Source of the DNA: Lutibacter sp. HS1-25 | Lineage (GTDB): Bacteria > Bacteroidota > Bacteroidia > Flavobacteriales > Flavobacteriaceae | Direction: 5' to 3' | Assembly (NCBI RefSeq): GCF_004121075.1 | Contig: NZ_RHLN01000011.1 | Span: 1-64,000, forward strand | Length of the DNA: 64,000 nt | Shown: piece by piece, positions 7,679-17,538 of the stretch | How the letters are laid out: each line of letters starts with the position of its first letter | How positions within the stretch are numbered: position 1 is the stretch's first letter | Translations under genes and position numbers: made by a program | Notes under the pieces: model-generated | Databases searched by the model: none | The model's input: only the letters and a program-made list of their open reading frames with translations | Told to the model about the DNA's origin: nothing

Positions 7679-9430
7679 ATGAATAAGACAATTAGCATAA
7701 ATTTAGGAGGTATCTTTTTTCATATTGATGAATTAGCTTATCAAAAGTTAAAGCTGTATTTAGATGCCATAAGACGATCTTTAAGTGATGATCCACAAGG
7801 TAGAGATGAAATTTTAAACGACATTGAAAACCGAATAGGTGAATTGCTTTCTGAAAGAATCACAGATGTTCGTCAAGTTGTTGATGAAAATGACATTGAT
7901 GAAATAACTAAAATTATGGGGAAACCTGAAGATTATTTAGTTGATGAAGAAATTTTTGAGGATGAAACTGGCTATAATAGAGCTAAAACTTCTAATAAAA
8001 AATTATTTAGAGATACTGACGATAAATTTTTAGGCGGTGTTTGCGCCGGATTGGCACATTACGTTGGAATTGAAGCCATTTGGATGCGACTACTTTGGCT
8101 GGCTTTACTTTTCTTTTTTGGAACAGGATTTTTAGTTTATATTTTATTATGGATTTTAGTTCCTCAAGCTGAAACAACTGCCGAAAAATTACAAATGGAA
8201 GGTGAACCTGTAAACATAAGTAATATTGAACGTAAAATTAGAGAAGAATTTCAAGATGTTTCTGCTAAAGTAAAAGACGGTGTAAATGATATTTCTGAAA
8301 AAGTAAAAAATTCAGATTTTAAAAAAAACTTAAGCGGCAATACCAAATCTGGTTTAAATGAAATAATTGATACACTGGGAACAATTTTAGTAAGCATATT
8401 AAATGTGTTAGGTAAAATAATTGGAGCCGTAATTATATTTATAGCCTCAATTGCAATTATAGGTTTAATTATAGCAGCTTTCTCTTGGGGTAGCTTTGAA
8501 ATGTTAGGTTTTAGCGAAGATTTTATAAACTATCCTCCTTTCTTTTTTGATTCTGTTATACCTGCTTGGTTATTAATAACATTTGCTTTTCTTGCTATTG
8601 CAATTCCGTTTGTAATCTTGTTTTTACTTGGCTTAAAAATATTATCAAGCAATGTAAAATCGTTTAGCACTACAACCAAATTGTCTTTATTAGGTATTTG
8701 GATAATATCATTATTAGGCTTGGGTTTTGCAGGCATTAATTATGCGTCACAAACAGCTTATGATGGTGTTTTTAAGCAAACCGAAGAATTGCCAATTATT
8801 GCTAATGACACACTTACAATAAAAATGATAGCTGACGACAATTTATCTGCCAGAAGCGAATTGAGTAGACAGTACGATTTTGAAACAGTTTACGAAAATG
8901 AGATTCAGAAATTGTATTCTTCAAGAATTAATGTAGACATTAAATCTACTGATAAAACCAATGCTTCTATAAAAATTAGAAAAGAATCTACTGGTAAAAA
9001 TAAGCTTAATGCAAATAAAGATGCAGAGTCTATTGAATATGAATTCAATATTACTGACAAAAATTTATTACTAAACGGCTATTTTTTATCTAATTTCAAC
9101 AATAAATTTAAAGATCAATTGGTTGATATTACCATTTATTTACCCATCAATACAGTTTTGTATCTAGATAATTCAACAAAAAGTTATTTAGACAATGTTC
9201 AAAATGTACAAAACATTTATGATCGTAATATGCCTAAACACCTTTACAAAATGACCATTGATGGTTTGGCATGTTTAGACTGTGATTCATCAATTTTTGG
9301 AGATGATTACAAAGAAAAAAATGAAAAATTCAATCTAAAAATTGATGAAGATGGTGTTGAAGTAAATATCAATAACGGTAAAAAAAATGCGAATATTAAA
9401 GTGGATGAAAATGGTGTTAAAATAAACTAA
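7679..9430 (+). CDS. PspC domain membrane protein
   Basis: A 583-residue protein. A helical N-terminal region (residues 1-95, YLDAIRRSLSDDPQGRDEI) precedes a PspC domain at about 115-170 (DDKFLGGVCAGLAHYVGIE, then a long hydrophobic segment ending LLWILVPQ). Further transmembrane segments lie near 235-265, 285-320 and 335-355. The last ~225 residues are hydrophilic and beta-rich, probably periplasmic. PspC in proteobacteria senses envelope stress; in Bacteroidota the domain is fused to larger membrane proteins of unknown role. It is co-transcribed with PadR. Confidence 0.9.
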   Translation: MNKTISINLGGIFFHIDELAYQKLKLYLDAIRRSLSDDPQGRDEILNDIENRIGELLSERITDVRQVVDENDIDEITKIMGKPEDYLVDEEIFEDETGYNRAKTSNKKLFRDTDDKFLGGVCAGLAHYVGIEAIWMRLLWLALLFFFGTGFLVYILLWILVPQAETTAEKLQMEGEPVNISNIERKIREEFQDVSAKVKDGVNDISEKVKNSDFKKNLSGNTKSGLNEIIDTLGTILVSILNVLGKIIGAVIIFIASIAIIGLIIAAFSWGSFEMLGFSEDFINYPPFFFDSVIPAWLLITFAFLAIAIPFVILFLLGLKILSSNVKSFSTTTKLSLLGIWIISLLGLGFAGINYASQTAYDGVFKQTEELPIIANDTLTIKMIADDNLSARSELSRQYDFETVYENEIQKLYSSRINVDIKSTDKTNASIKIRKESTGKNKLNANKDAESIEYEFNITDKNLLLNGYFLSNFNNKFKDQLVDITIYLPINTVLYLDNSTKSYLDNVQNVQNIYDRNMPKHLYKMTIDGLACLDCDSSIFGDDYKEKNEKFNLKIDEDGVEVNINNGKKNANIKVDENGVKIN

Positions 9431-9525
9431 TTACAGTTGAACCCTAAAAAACAACAACTCAATCAATTCTTTTATATAATTAACTGTTTGAAACATACTT
9501 TTGAATCAACAAAAAAAATGAAAAA

Positions 9526-10260
9526 ATGAAAACTTTATTAAAAATTACGATATTAATTACAACGTATTTAATGCTACTTTTTACAACAACTTCTTGTTTT
9601 TTTGACAACCTTTCGGGCATAAAAGGAAGCAAACATGTTATTTCTGAAGAAAGAGAAATTAGCGCTAACTTCAACACTATTAAAGTACAACAAGGTATTA
9701 CAGTTTACCTAACTCAAGGAAATAAAACCGACATAAAAGTTGAAGCAGATGATAACATTATAGATTTATTAATTACCGAAGTTAAAAACGATGCACTTAA
9801 TATTTATTTTGAAAAAAATGTTAACAAAACAAAAGCACGTAACGTATATTTAACAACTAGTGATATTGAAAAAATAAAAACATCAAGCGGCGCTCGTGTT
9901 CAAACAGAAAATACCATTCAAAATTCATCGTTGGATTTAGATGCAAGCAGTGGCAGTTCAATCAAAATTATTGTGAATACAAATGAAATTAAGAGTGAAT
10001 CATCTAGCGGTGCAAATATTGAAATTTTAGGAAATACAACTAATTTTATTGCAAGTTCCAGTAGCGGAAGCATTATAAATGCCGATAAATTAGAATGTGT
10101 AGATGCTAAAACCAATGTAAGTAGCGGTGCAATTATCAATGTAAATGTATCGGGCATACTAACTGCCAATGCAAGTAGTGGAGGCAACATTAGTTATGAA
10201 GGAAATCCAACAGAAATAGATAAAAACACTTCATCTGGAGGTATCGTATCAAATAACTAA
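9526..10260 (+). CDS. Head-GIN (DUF2807) lipoprotein
   Basis: A 244-residue secreted lipoprotein. The signal peptide ends in a lipobox-like TTTSC around residue 24, so it is probably anchored in the outer membrane. The rest is a DUF2807 auto-transporter-adhesin-like head-GIN beta-helix (ISANFNTIKVQQGITVYL), with repeated Ser-Ser-Gly turns about every 20 residues (SSGA, SSGS, SSGG). The family is common in Bacteroidota near PspC genes. A surface or periplasmic role is likely; the ligand is unknown. It lies 95 nt after the PspC gene and is followed by a strong terminator. Confidence 0.9.
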   Translation: MKTLLKITILITTYLMLLFTTTSCFFDNLSGIKGSKHVISEEREISANFNTIKVQQGITVYLTQGNKTDIKVEADDNIIDLLITEVKNDALNIYFEKNVNKTKARNVYLTTSDIEKIKTSSGARVQTENTIQNSSLDLDASSGSSIKIIVNTNEIKSESSSGANIEILGNTTNFIASSSSGSIINADKLECVDAKTNVSSGAIINVNVSGILTANASSGGNISYEGNPTEIDKNTSSGGIVSNN

Positions 10261-10282
10261 AAAAATTATAAATCATTCATTT

Positions 10283-10316
10283 AAAGCCAATTCTATAAAT
10301 TTGAATTGGCTTTTTC
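10283..10316 (+). terminator. Rho-independent terminator of the PspC/head-GIN group
   Basis: An 11-bp stem (10283-10293 with 10303-10313, AAAGCCAATTC/GAATTGGCTTT), a 9-nt loop and a T-run to 10315. It lies 23 nt after the head-GIN stop codon. Confidence 0.88.
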
Positions 10317-10410
10317 TGTTAATATTTACATTAATTTAAATAAAATATGACATCTATCACTTAAATTAGTTCGTTGTTACTTATTTTTGCACAAACTATT
10401 ACTAAATATT

Positions 10411-12207
10411 ATGACAAAAAAATTTGAAACGCACTCATTTCACATTCCAGTAATGGGGCTTGCATATACTGTTGATAGTCCAATTAAAGTTGCCCAATAT
10501 GGTATTTCATCTGTAATTTCAATTGTAGATGATTTTTTAATTGAGAAAATGAATGAATATTACTCGAACAAATTTAAACTTCCATATCAAGAAATTACAA
10601 CCAAAGTTGAAGATTATAGAGCTAAGAGAATTACTTCATACCTTAATACAGTTGACACTATTGTAAAACAGAAATTTGAAAATCTTAAAAAAACTTTTGA
10701 AGAAAAAGGTGGTGAATTTGATAAATACATGGAAATGTTGCCAGATTTTTCAGAGCTAAAACAAAATTTCACCAAAAAGTTTTCAAATTACAATTTAAAA
10801 GAAGATGCTTTACATTGGATTCACAACAACCTAAAACCAGGAAACATTGATGTGAATATTATGACGAAGTTAGACAAAGCTAACTTTGTAAAAAACGAAC
10901 AACTTCCTACCGAATTCAACGATGCACATGCTGCATTAAGAGGTTTTGCAAATAGCAATTTAGAATCTTCAGTTATATTATCTGCTGGTATGAATCCTAG
11001 ATTGTACAGCTATTTTGAAAACTTTGAAGACTTTTTTCCAACAAAAGAAGGCTATTTAAAAAAGAAAATTACACTTAAAGTAAGTGACTATAGATCTGCT
11101 TTAATTCAAGGTAAATTCCTTGCAAAAAAAGGTTTATGGGTTTCTGAATACCGAATTGAATCTGGTTTAAATTGTGGTGGTCATGCTTTTGCTTCTGATG
11201 GATATTTATTAGGTCCTATTTTAGAAGAATTCAAACAACACAAAGAAGCCTTGATAAGTGATGTTCATGAAATTTTAGTTGCTGGATTAGAAGCCAACGG
11301 TAAAAATATTCCTGAATCTCCTTTAGAATTGTTAATCACTGTACAAGGTGGTGTTGGAACTAACGAAGAGCATGAATATTTAATAAACAATTACAATATT
11401 GATTCTGTTGGTTGGGGTACACCATTTTTATTGGTTCCTGAAGCTACTACTGTTGATGCTCAAACTATAGAAACATTAAAAAAAGCAAAAGAAAAAGATT
11501 TGTATTTAAGCAATGTTTCTCCATTGGGTGTACCATTTAACAGTTTAAATGGAAGTTCTAATGATATTATTAGAAACGCTAGAATTGCTGAAAACAAACC
11601 AGGAAGCTCTTGTCCTAAAAAATTCTTAGCGTTAAGTTTAGATGAAAAAGGGATGCCATTATGTTTAGCTTCAAAAAAGTTCATTTCAAAAAAAGTGGAT
11701 GAAGTTAAATTGGAAAACTTAAGCTCTGAAGAATATGCAAAACAATATGAGCTAATTACAGACAAAACCTGTTTATGCGAAGGTTTGGCCAATGCAGCCT
11801 TTTTAAATTATGATATCAACAAAAAAGGTGAAGATCAAGGTGTGGCAATTTGTCCAGGTCCAAATATGGCATATTATTCAAAAGAATTGACTCTAAAAGA
11901 AATGATACAACATATTTACGGCAAAATCAATGTTGTAGATACTGATGATCGTCCTCATATGTTTATCAAAGAATTTAAAATGTATATTGATTATTTTGCT
12001 AATAAAGTTGATGAGGTTAAAGATTCATATAACGCAAAACAAGAAAAGTATTTAAATACTTTTAAAAATAACATGAATGATGGTATTGAGTATTATCAAC
12101 AATTATTTTCAACTTTTGGAGAAAATAAAGACTACTTACTCAATGATTTAAACCGTCTAAAACAAGAATTTTTAAATATTAAAATTCCAGTTCGAGAAAA
12201 AATTTAA
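10411..12207 (+). CDS. Cysteine-rich TIM-barrel protein, distantly nitronate-monooxygenase-like
   Basis: A 598-residue cytoplasmic protein starting at the ATG at 10411; an in-frame TTG eight codons earlier lies inside a promoter-like TATTTTTG. I recognise it only as a conserved Bacteroidota protein. Residues near the start (SPIKVAQYGISSVISIVDD), the motif Cys255-Gly-Gly-His258 and GGVGTNEEHEYLI followed by VGWGTPFLLVPEA resemble the FMN-binding TIM barrel of nitronate monooxygenases, whose catalytic histidine lies in a Gly-Gly-His. Unlike that family it has Cys401, Cys418, Cys454, Cys456 and Cys481, a possible metal or iron-sulfur site. Flavin binding and any reaction are inference. An Rrf2 gene lies just downstream on the opposite strand. 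Confidence 0.5.
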   Translation: MTKKFETHSFHIPVMGLAYTVDSPIKVAQYGISSVISIVDDFLIEKMNEYYSNKFKLPYQEITTKVEDYRAKRITSYLNTVDTIVKQKFENLKKTFEEKGGEFDKYMEMLPDFSELKQNFTKKFSNYNLKEDALHWIHNNLKPGNIDVNIMTKLDKANFVKNEQLPTEFNDAHAALRGFANSNLESSVILSAGMNPRLYSYFENFEDFFPTKEGYLKKKITLKVSDYRSALIQGKFLAKKGLWVSEYRIESGLNCGGHAFASDGYLLGPILEEFKQHKEALISDVHEILVAGLEANGKNIPESPLELLITVQGGVGTNEEHEYLINNYNIDSVGWGTPFLLVPEATTVDAQTIETLKKAKEKDLYLSNVSPLGVPFNSLNGSSNDIIRNARIAENKPGSSCPKKFLALSLDEKGMPLCLASKKFISKKVDEVKLENLSSEEYAKQYELITDKTCLCEGLANAAFLNYDINKKGEDQGVAICPGPNMAYYSKELTLKEMIQHIYGKINVVDTDDRPHMFIKEFKMYIDYFANKVDEVKDSYNAKQEKYLNTFKNNMNDGIEYYQQLFSTFGENKDYLLNDLNRLKQEFLNIKIPVREKI

Positions 12208-12210
12208 CAA

Positions 12211-12242
12211 AAAAAAGGTCTTTCAAATGAAAGACCTTTTTT
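12211..12242. terminator. Bidirectional terminator between convergent genes
   Basis: A perfect 14-bp stem (12211-12224 with 12229-12242) with a 4-nt loop. A-runs and T-runs at its two ends serve both the cysteine-rich gene on the plus strand and the Rrf2 operon on the minus strand. Confidence 0.92.
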
Positions 12243-12257
12243 TATATATTTAATTTA

Positions 12258-12674
12258 TTACACACCACAATTAAATTCTGCAAGTGTTTTATTTTCTAAA
12301 ATTTTTAATGTGCTATCTCTAACTTCAGCCATTAAAATGTTTAGATTGCAACGTTCTTCACTTTTACAATCGTCACACTTTTTATAATAATTTAAACTAA
12401 CACAAGGTAACATTGCAATTGGACCTTCTAAAAGACGAATAATTGTTGAAATTTTAATTTCCTCAGGACTTTTCACCAAATAATATCCGCCTCCTTTTCC
12501 TTTTTTAGAATCTAAAATTCCATTTTTTTTCAAGGTCAAAAGAATACTTTCTAAAAATTTTTTTGAAATATTTTCAGATTCGGAAATGTCAGAAATTAAA
12601 ATAGGAACATGTTGCTCCTGTTTGGCTAGATAACTTAAGGCTTTTAAGCCGTATTTGGTTTTTTTTGAAAGCAT
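12258..12674 (-). CDS. Rrf2 family transcriptional regulator
   Basis: A 138-residue winged-helix regulator. The N-terminus MLSKKTKYGLKALSYLA and the helix-turn-helix ISDISESENISKKFLESIL with wing KKGKGGGYYL are characteristic of Rrf2. The C-terminal half carries four cysteines in CVSLNYYKKCDDCKSEERC, a C-x8-C-x2-C-x5-C spacing that differs from the C-x5-C-x5-C of IscR. An iron-sulfur or metal sensor is possible but unproven. It follows ctlX by 32 nt and may be the last gene of that operon. It also faces the cysteine-rich gene across a shared terminator. Confidence 0.92.
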   Translation of the reverse strand: MLSKKTKYGLKALSYLAKQEQHVPILISDISESENISKKFLESILLTLKKNGILDSKKGKGGGYYLVKSPEEIKISTIIRLLEGPIAMLPCVSLNYYKKCDDCKSEERCNLNILMAEVRDSTLKILENKTLAEFNCGV

Positions 12675-12706
12675 TTCTAAAATTACTAATTTTCAATGAT
12701 TTTACA

Positions 12707-13645
12707 TTATTCTTTTGGTAAAAATACTTCAGCCATCATACATCTTGCACTTCCCCCACCACAAGCTTCAATAGTATCTAAAGGACTGTAAATTATTTCA
12801 CAATACTTTTCAATAGTGGCAATTTGTTGCTTATTTAAACATTGATAAGCAGCCTGTGACATAACCAAATAACGCTTGTTATTTTCACCTAAGACTTGTA
12901 ACATATTACCTGCAAAATTTACAACTTGCTTTTCATTAATTACAATAATTTCTTTACCATCTTCCTTTAAATGAGCTTTGATATTATTACGTTCCGATTT
13001 ATCATCAATACATTCTAAACAAATTACTGCAAAATTTTCAGCCAAAGCCATCATAACATTGGTATGATAAATTGGCAATCTATTTCCATTTACTGTTTGA
13101 TAAGCTACAAATGAAACTGGCGTATATTCAAAATCTTCACAAAATTCAATAAATAAATCTTCATCGGCTCTTGGAGATAAAGCACAATATGCCTTTTGAT
13201 TTACCCTGTCTAACAATAAACTTCCTGTACCTTCTAAAAATATTCCTTCATCTTCTGCTGAAGAATAATCTACCACATTGTTTATTACAAAACCTTGTTC
13301 TTCTAAGGTTTCTAAAATATCTTCTCTTCTTTCTAATCTCCTATTTTCAGCAAACATTGGGTACAAACCAACATCTCCATTTTGATGAAATGATATCCAA
13401 TTATTAGGAAAAATAGCATCAGGTGTATCCGTATCTTTAGTATCATTTACAACAATAACATTAACCCCTTTTGCTCTCAATTTCTCAACAAAAGCATCAA
13501 ATTCTTGCAAGGCTCTAAATTGAACTGTTTCAGGAGTCAAACTATCTAATACTTTTTGATAGTAATTATTAACTGAAGTTTGCTCGTTCATTCTAAATGA
13601 AACAGGCCTAATCATTAAAATAGTGTTGGTAATTTGTTGTGTCAT
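12707..13645 (-). CDS. ctlX: CtlX-type citrulline/arginine-deiminase-related hydrolase
   Basis: A 312-residue member of the pentein (amidinotransferase/arginine deiminase) superfamily. It matches the CtlX group, linked to citrulline use in Francisella. Motifs: NNWISFHQNGDVGLYPM, the acidic EGTGSLLLDR, HTNVMM with a candidate catalytic histidine, and GGGSARCMMAE with the probable nucleophile Cys302. Penteins of this type hydrolyse guanidino or ureido compounds. The gene starts 3 nt after the DDAH-like gene and is translated with it, suggesting that both act on arginine-derived compounds. The substrate is inferred from the family name only. Confidence 0.85.
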   Translation of the reverse strand: MTQQITNTILMIRPVSFRMNEQTSVNNYYQKVLDSLTPETVQFRALQEFDAFVEKLRAKGVNVIVVNDTKDTDTPDAIFPNNWISFHQNGDVGLYPMFAENRRLERREDILETLEEQGFVINNVVDYSSAEDEGIFLEGTGSLLLDRVNQKAYCALSPRADEDLFIEFCEDFEYTPVSFVAYQTVNGNRLPIYHTNVMMALAENFAVICLECIDDKSERNNIKAHLKEDGKEIIVINEKQVVNFAGNMLQVLGENNKRYLVMSQAAYQCLNKQQIATIEKYCEIIYSPLDTIEACGGGSARCMMAEVFLPKE

Positions 13646-13648
13646 TTG

Positions 13649-14563
13649 TTAATCTCTAATTAATGGCATTGTTGAACATCTTAATAAACCTTCTTGTTTT
13701 GAAATTTCAGCGTATGGTATTTCTTCAACAATAAAACCTTGTAAACGCAACCAATCATTTAATCGGGTAAAATTTTGTTCAGAAACTACGACTTCGGGTG
13801 AAATAGAAAATACATTTGAAAACATTTGATACATTTCATCTTGAGTTGTATGAAACATATTTTCCATTCCAAATAAATTTACCAAGTAATTATAGTCATT
13901 TTCATCTTTAAAACCACCTTTATAAATAATTGCCTTATCCTTTCCAACTGGTTGAAAACAACAATCCAAATGAAGGGCGTTTTCTTTTGCAATGGTATTA
14001 GATTTAACCAAATCAAACTCTTTTACAATTTTATGCGGAAACAATTCTTTAATAAAATTTACCCCTTTCATATTGGTTCTGGCAGTAATAATATCTGCGT
14101 AATCAGCACCTTTATAAGTTCCTATAAAAATGTAGTCATTCCATAAAATAACATCGCCACCTTCAAAATGAATATCTTCTGAAGTTTCAACAATACAATT
14201 TGGATCAATTTCATCTAATACATATTCTATGGCTTCAATTTCATTCTCCCTATTGGGTAAAATGTTTGAAATAATTAATTTATCTTCAATTACAAATGCA
14301 ATATCTCTAGAGAAAATTTGGTTGTAATTATTGATAATATTTGGTCTGTAAACTTTAACTTGATATTTATCAAGCACTTTTTGGAACGCATCCATTTCAG
14401 CTACCATATCAGCTTCTTTAGGGTAAGTACCAGCTTTGATATGCTCTATTGATTTTGGATCATAAGCTTCTTCAATTTTAGGTATTGGGCCGCTACTTAT
14501 TGCTGTCCCCAACACTACAGACCTAAGGCGAGAAGTTTCATCATGAACATTTAAATTTAACAT
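13649..14563 (-). CDS. DDAH-like amidinohydrolase (arginine deiminase superfamily)
   Basis: A 304-residue pentein. Visible features are SRDIAFVIEDKLIISN, the substrate-binding acid block FEGGDVILWND, the histidine motif ALHLDCCF and the probable nucleophile Cys296 in LLRCSTMPL. Relatives include dimethylarginine dimethylaminohydrolase and glycine amidinotransferase; this version is common in flavobacteria and is annotated loosely. It is the first gene of an operon with ctlX and probably the Rrf2 gene. Hydrolysis of a guanidino group of arginine or a derivative is the likely activity; the exact substrate cannot be read from the sequence. Confidence 0.85.
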   Translation of the reverse strand: MLNLNVHDETSRLRSVVLGTAISSGPIPKIEEAYDPKSIEHIKAGTYPKEADMVAEMDAFQKVLDKYQVKVYRPNIINNYNQIFSRDIAFVIEDKLIISNILPNRENEIEAIEYVLDEIDPNCIVETSEDIHFEGGDVILWNDYIFIGTYKGADYADIITARTNMKGVNFIKELFPHKIVKEFDLVKSNTIAKENALHLDCCFQPVGKDKAIIYKGGFKDENDYNYLVNLFGMENMFHTTQDEMYQMFSNVFSISPEVVVSEQNFTRLNDWLRLQGFIVEEIPYAEISKQEGLLRCSTMPLIRD

Positions 14564-14591
14564 ATTATCAATATTTTGGCGTAAAAATAAG

Positions 14592-14619
14592 AAAACCCCA
14601 TAAATTAATATGAGGTTTT
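14592..14619 (-). terminator. gltA terminator
   Basis: An 11-bp stem with one G-U wobble on the minus strand (14609-14619 with 14592-14602), a 6-nt loop and AAAA/TTTT arms. It lies 26 nt after the gltA stop and before the DDAH-like gene, so that operon must have its own promoter in the short space left. Confidence 0.75.
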
Positions 14620-14644
14620 AACAATATTTTAAATTTAAAAATTT

Positions 14645-15931
14645 TTATCTTTTACTTTCTTCAACAAAAGGTCTCAATGTTTCTCCCGTATAAAGTTGTC
14701 TAGGTCTACTAATAGCTTCTTTATTAAGTCTCATTTCTTTCCATTGTGCAATCCAACCTGGTAATCTACCTAACGCAAACATAACCGTAAACATAGGAAC
14801 CGGAATTCCAATTGCTCTGTATATAATACCTGAATAAAAATCAACGTTTGGATATAAATTACGTGATTTAAAATATTCATCATTTAAAGCAATTTCGGCT
14901 AAATTTCTAGCAATATCCAATACTGGATCATTAACTTTTAAATCGTTTAAAACTCTTTCGGCAGTTTCTTTAATAATAACAGCACGTGGATCAAAGTTTT
15001 TATAAACTCTATGCCCAAATCCCATTAAACGGAAAGGATCATTTTTATCTTTTGCTTTATCAATATATTTTTGATAATCACCTCCATCTTCTTTAATAGC
15101 TTCAAGCATTTCAATAACTGCCTGATTAGCACCTCCATGTAGTGGCCCCCAAAGTGCAGAAATTCCAGCAGAAAGAGATGCAAATAATCCAGTATGTGCA
15201 GAACCCACAACTCTAACAGTAGAAGTTGAACAATTTTGTTCGTGATCTGCATGTAAAATTAACAACTTATCTAATGCTTCAACAACCAATGGATTTACTT
15301 TGTAATCTTCAATTGGTGATTCATACATCATTTTTAAGAAATTCTCAACAAACCCAAGTGAGTTATGACCATAGGCTAAAGGTAAACCTTCTTCTTTTCT
15401 ATAAGTCCAAGCTACCAATACTTGAAATTTACCTAAGATTTTACAAACTGCACGATACATATCACCTTCAGAATCAACGTTTACACTTTTAGGATTGAAT
15501 GCCGTAAGTGCACTTGTTAATGCCGATAAAACACCCATTGGATGTGCAGATTTAGGAAAACCATCTAAAATTTTCTTTACATCTTCATCCACTAAAGCTG
15601 TTTTTTGAATATCCTTATGAAATTGTTGCTTTTGAGCAGTTGTTGGCAACTCACCAAAAATTAACAAATAAGAAACTTCTAAAAAATCCGATTTTTCAGC
15701 TAATTCTTCTATTGCATAACCTCTATAACGTAAAATTCCTTTCTCACCATCTAAAAATGTAATTTTACTTTCACAAGAACTGGTGTTCTTAAATCCTGGG
15801 TCAAAAGTAGTTACTCCACCTGTAACAGATCTTAAAGTGCTAATATCAATAGTGGCTTCATTCTCAGATCCAATTAAAATTGGAAATTCGTACTTCTTAC
15901 CATCAATTTCTAAAGTTGCGATTTTTGACAT
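14645..15931 (-). CDS. gltA: Citrate synthase
   Basis: A 428-residue type II citrate synthase, condensing oxaloacetate with acetyl-CoA in the TCA cycle. An N-terminal beta region (residues 1-45) typical of the hexameric Gram-negative enzyme precedes GILRYRGYAIEELAE. The active-site blocks are ILHADHEQNCSTSTVR, GPLHGGANQAVIEML (His), GFGHRVYKNFDPRA (His) and YPNVDFYSGI (Asp). Length and motifs are canonical. The gene is monocistronic, bounded by its own terminator below and by the enolase terminator above. Confidence 0.98.
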   Translation of the reverse strand: MSKIATLEIDGKKYEFPILIGSENEATIDISTLRSVTGGVTTFDPGFKNTSSCESKITFLDGEKGILRYRGYAIEELAEKSDFLEVSYLLIFGELPTTAQKQQFHKDIQKTALVDEDVKKILDGFPKSAHPMGVLSALTSALTAFNPKSVNVDSEGDMYRAVCKILGKFQVLVAWTYRKEEGLPLAYGHNSLGFVENFLKMMYESPIEDYKVNPLVVEALDKLLILHADHEQNCSTSTVRVVGSAHTGLFASLSAGISALWGPLHGGANQAVIEMLEAIKEDGGDYQKYIDKAKDKNDPFRLMGFGHRVYKNFDPRAVIIKETAERVLNDLKVNDPVLDIARNLAEIALNDEYFKSRNLYPNVDFYSGIIYRAIGIPVPMFTVMFALGRLPGWIAQWKEMRLNKEAISRPRQLYTGETLRPFVEESKR

Positions 15932-16050
15932 AACTATAATTTGTATAAATTTAATTTATATAATGGTAGCGAATTTACATTAATTCGCACTATTTTAAAA
16001 GTATTTTTAAGAATGATTTATGATTTATGTTCTAATTGTTACATAAACAA

Positions 16051-16078
16051 AAAAAGCCAAGAATAAACTTGGCTTTTT
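16051..16078 (-). terminator. eno terminator
   Basis: An 11-bp perfect stem (16051-16061 with 16068-16078) with a 6-nt loop and T-runs on both sides, 24 nt beyond the enolase stop codon. Confidence 0.9.
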
Positions 16079-16102
16079 AATAATTCAATAATTTTGAACT
16101 AA

Positions 16103-17464
<1,362 letters not shown>

Positions 17465-17500
17465 CTATTTATACGATAACGTTTTCGTTTTTTTGAATAA

Positions 17501-17534
17501 AAAAAGCCATTAACTAATTTAGTTAGTGGCTTTT
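17501..17534 (-). terminator. carA terminator
   Basis: A near-perfect inverted repeat, AAAAAGCCATTAACTA against TAGTTAGTGGCTTTT with one G-U pair. It lies just after the carA stop at 17539 and carries an A/T run at each end. Confidence 0.88.
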
Positions 17535-17538
17535 ATAT

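Noticed and set aside
9900-10250. Regular Ser-Ser-Gly-coding repeats considered as a DNA repeat array
   Set aside because: The periodicity is at protein level, in a beta-helical head-GIN domain, and the DNA units differ too much to be a tandem array or CRISPR.
10387-10410. Upstream TTG start of the cysteine-rich protein
   Set aside because: The codon lies inside a TATTTTTG promoter-like element and the added eight residues are not family-like; the ATG at 10411 is preferred.
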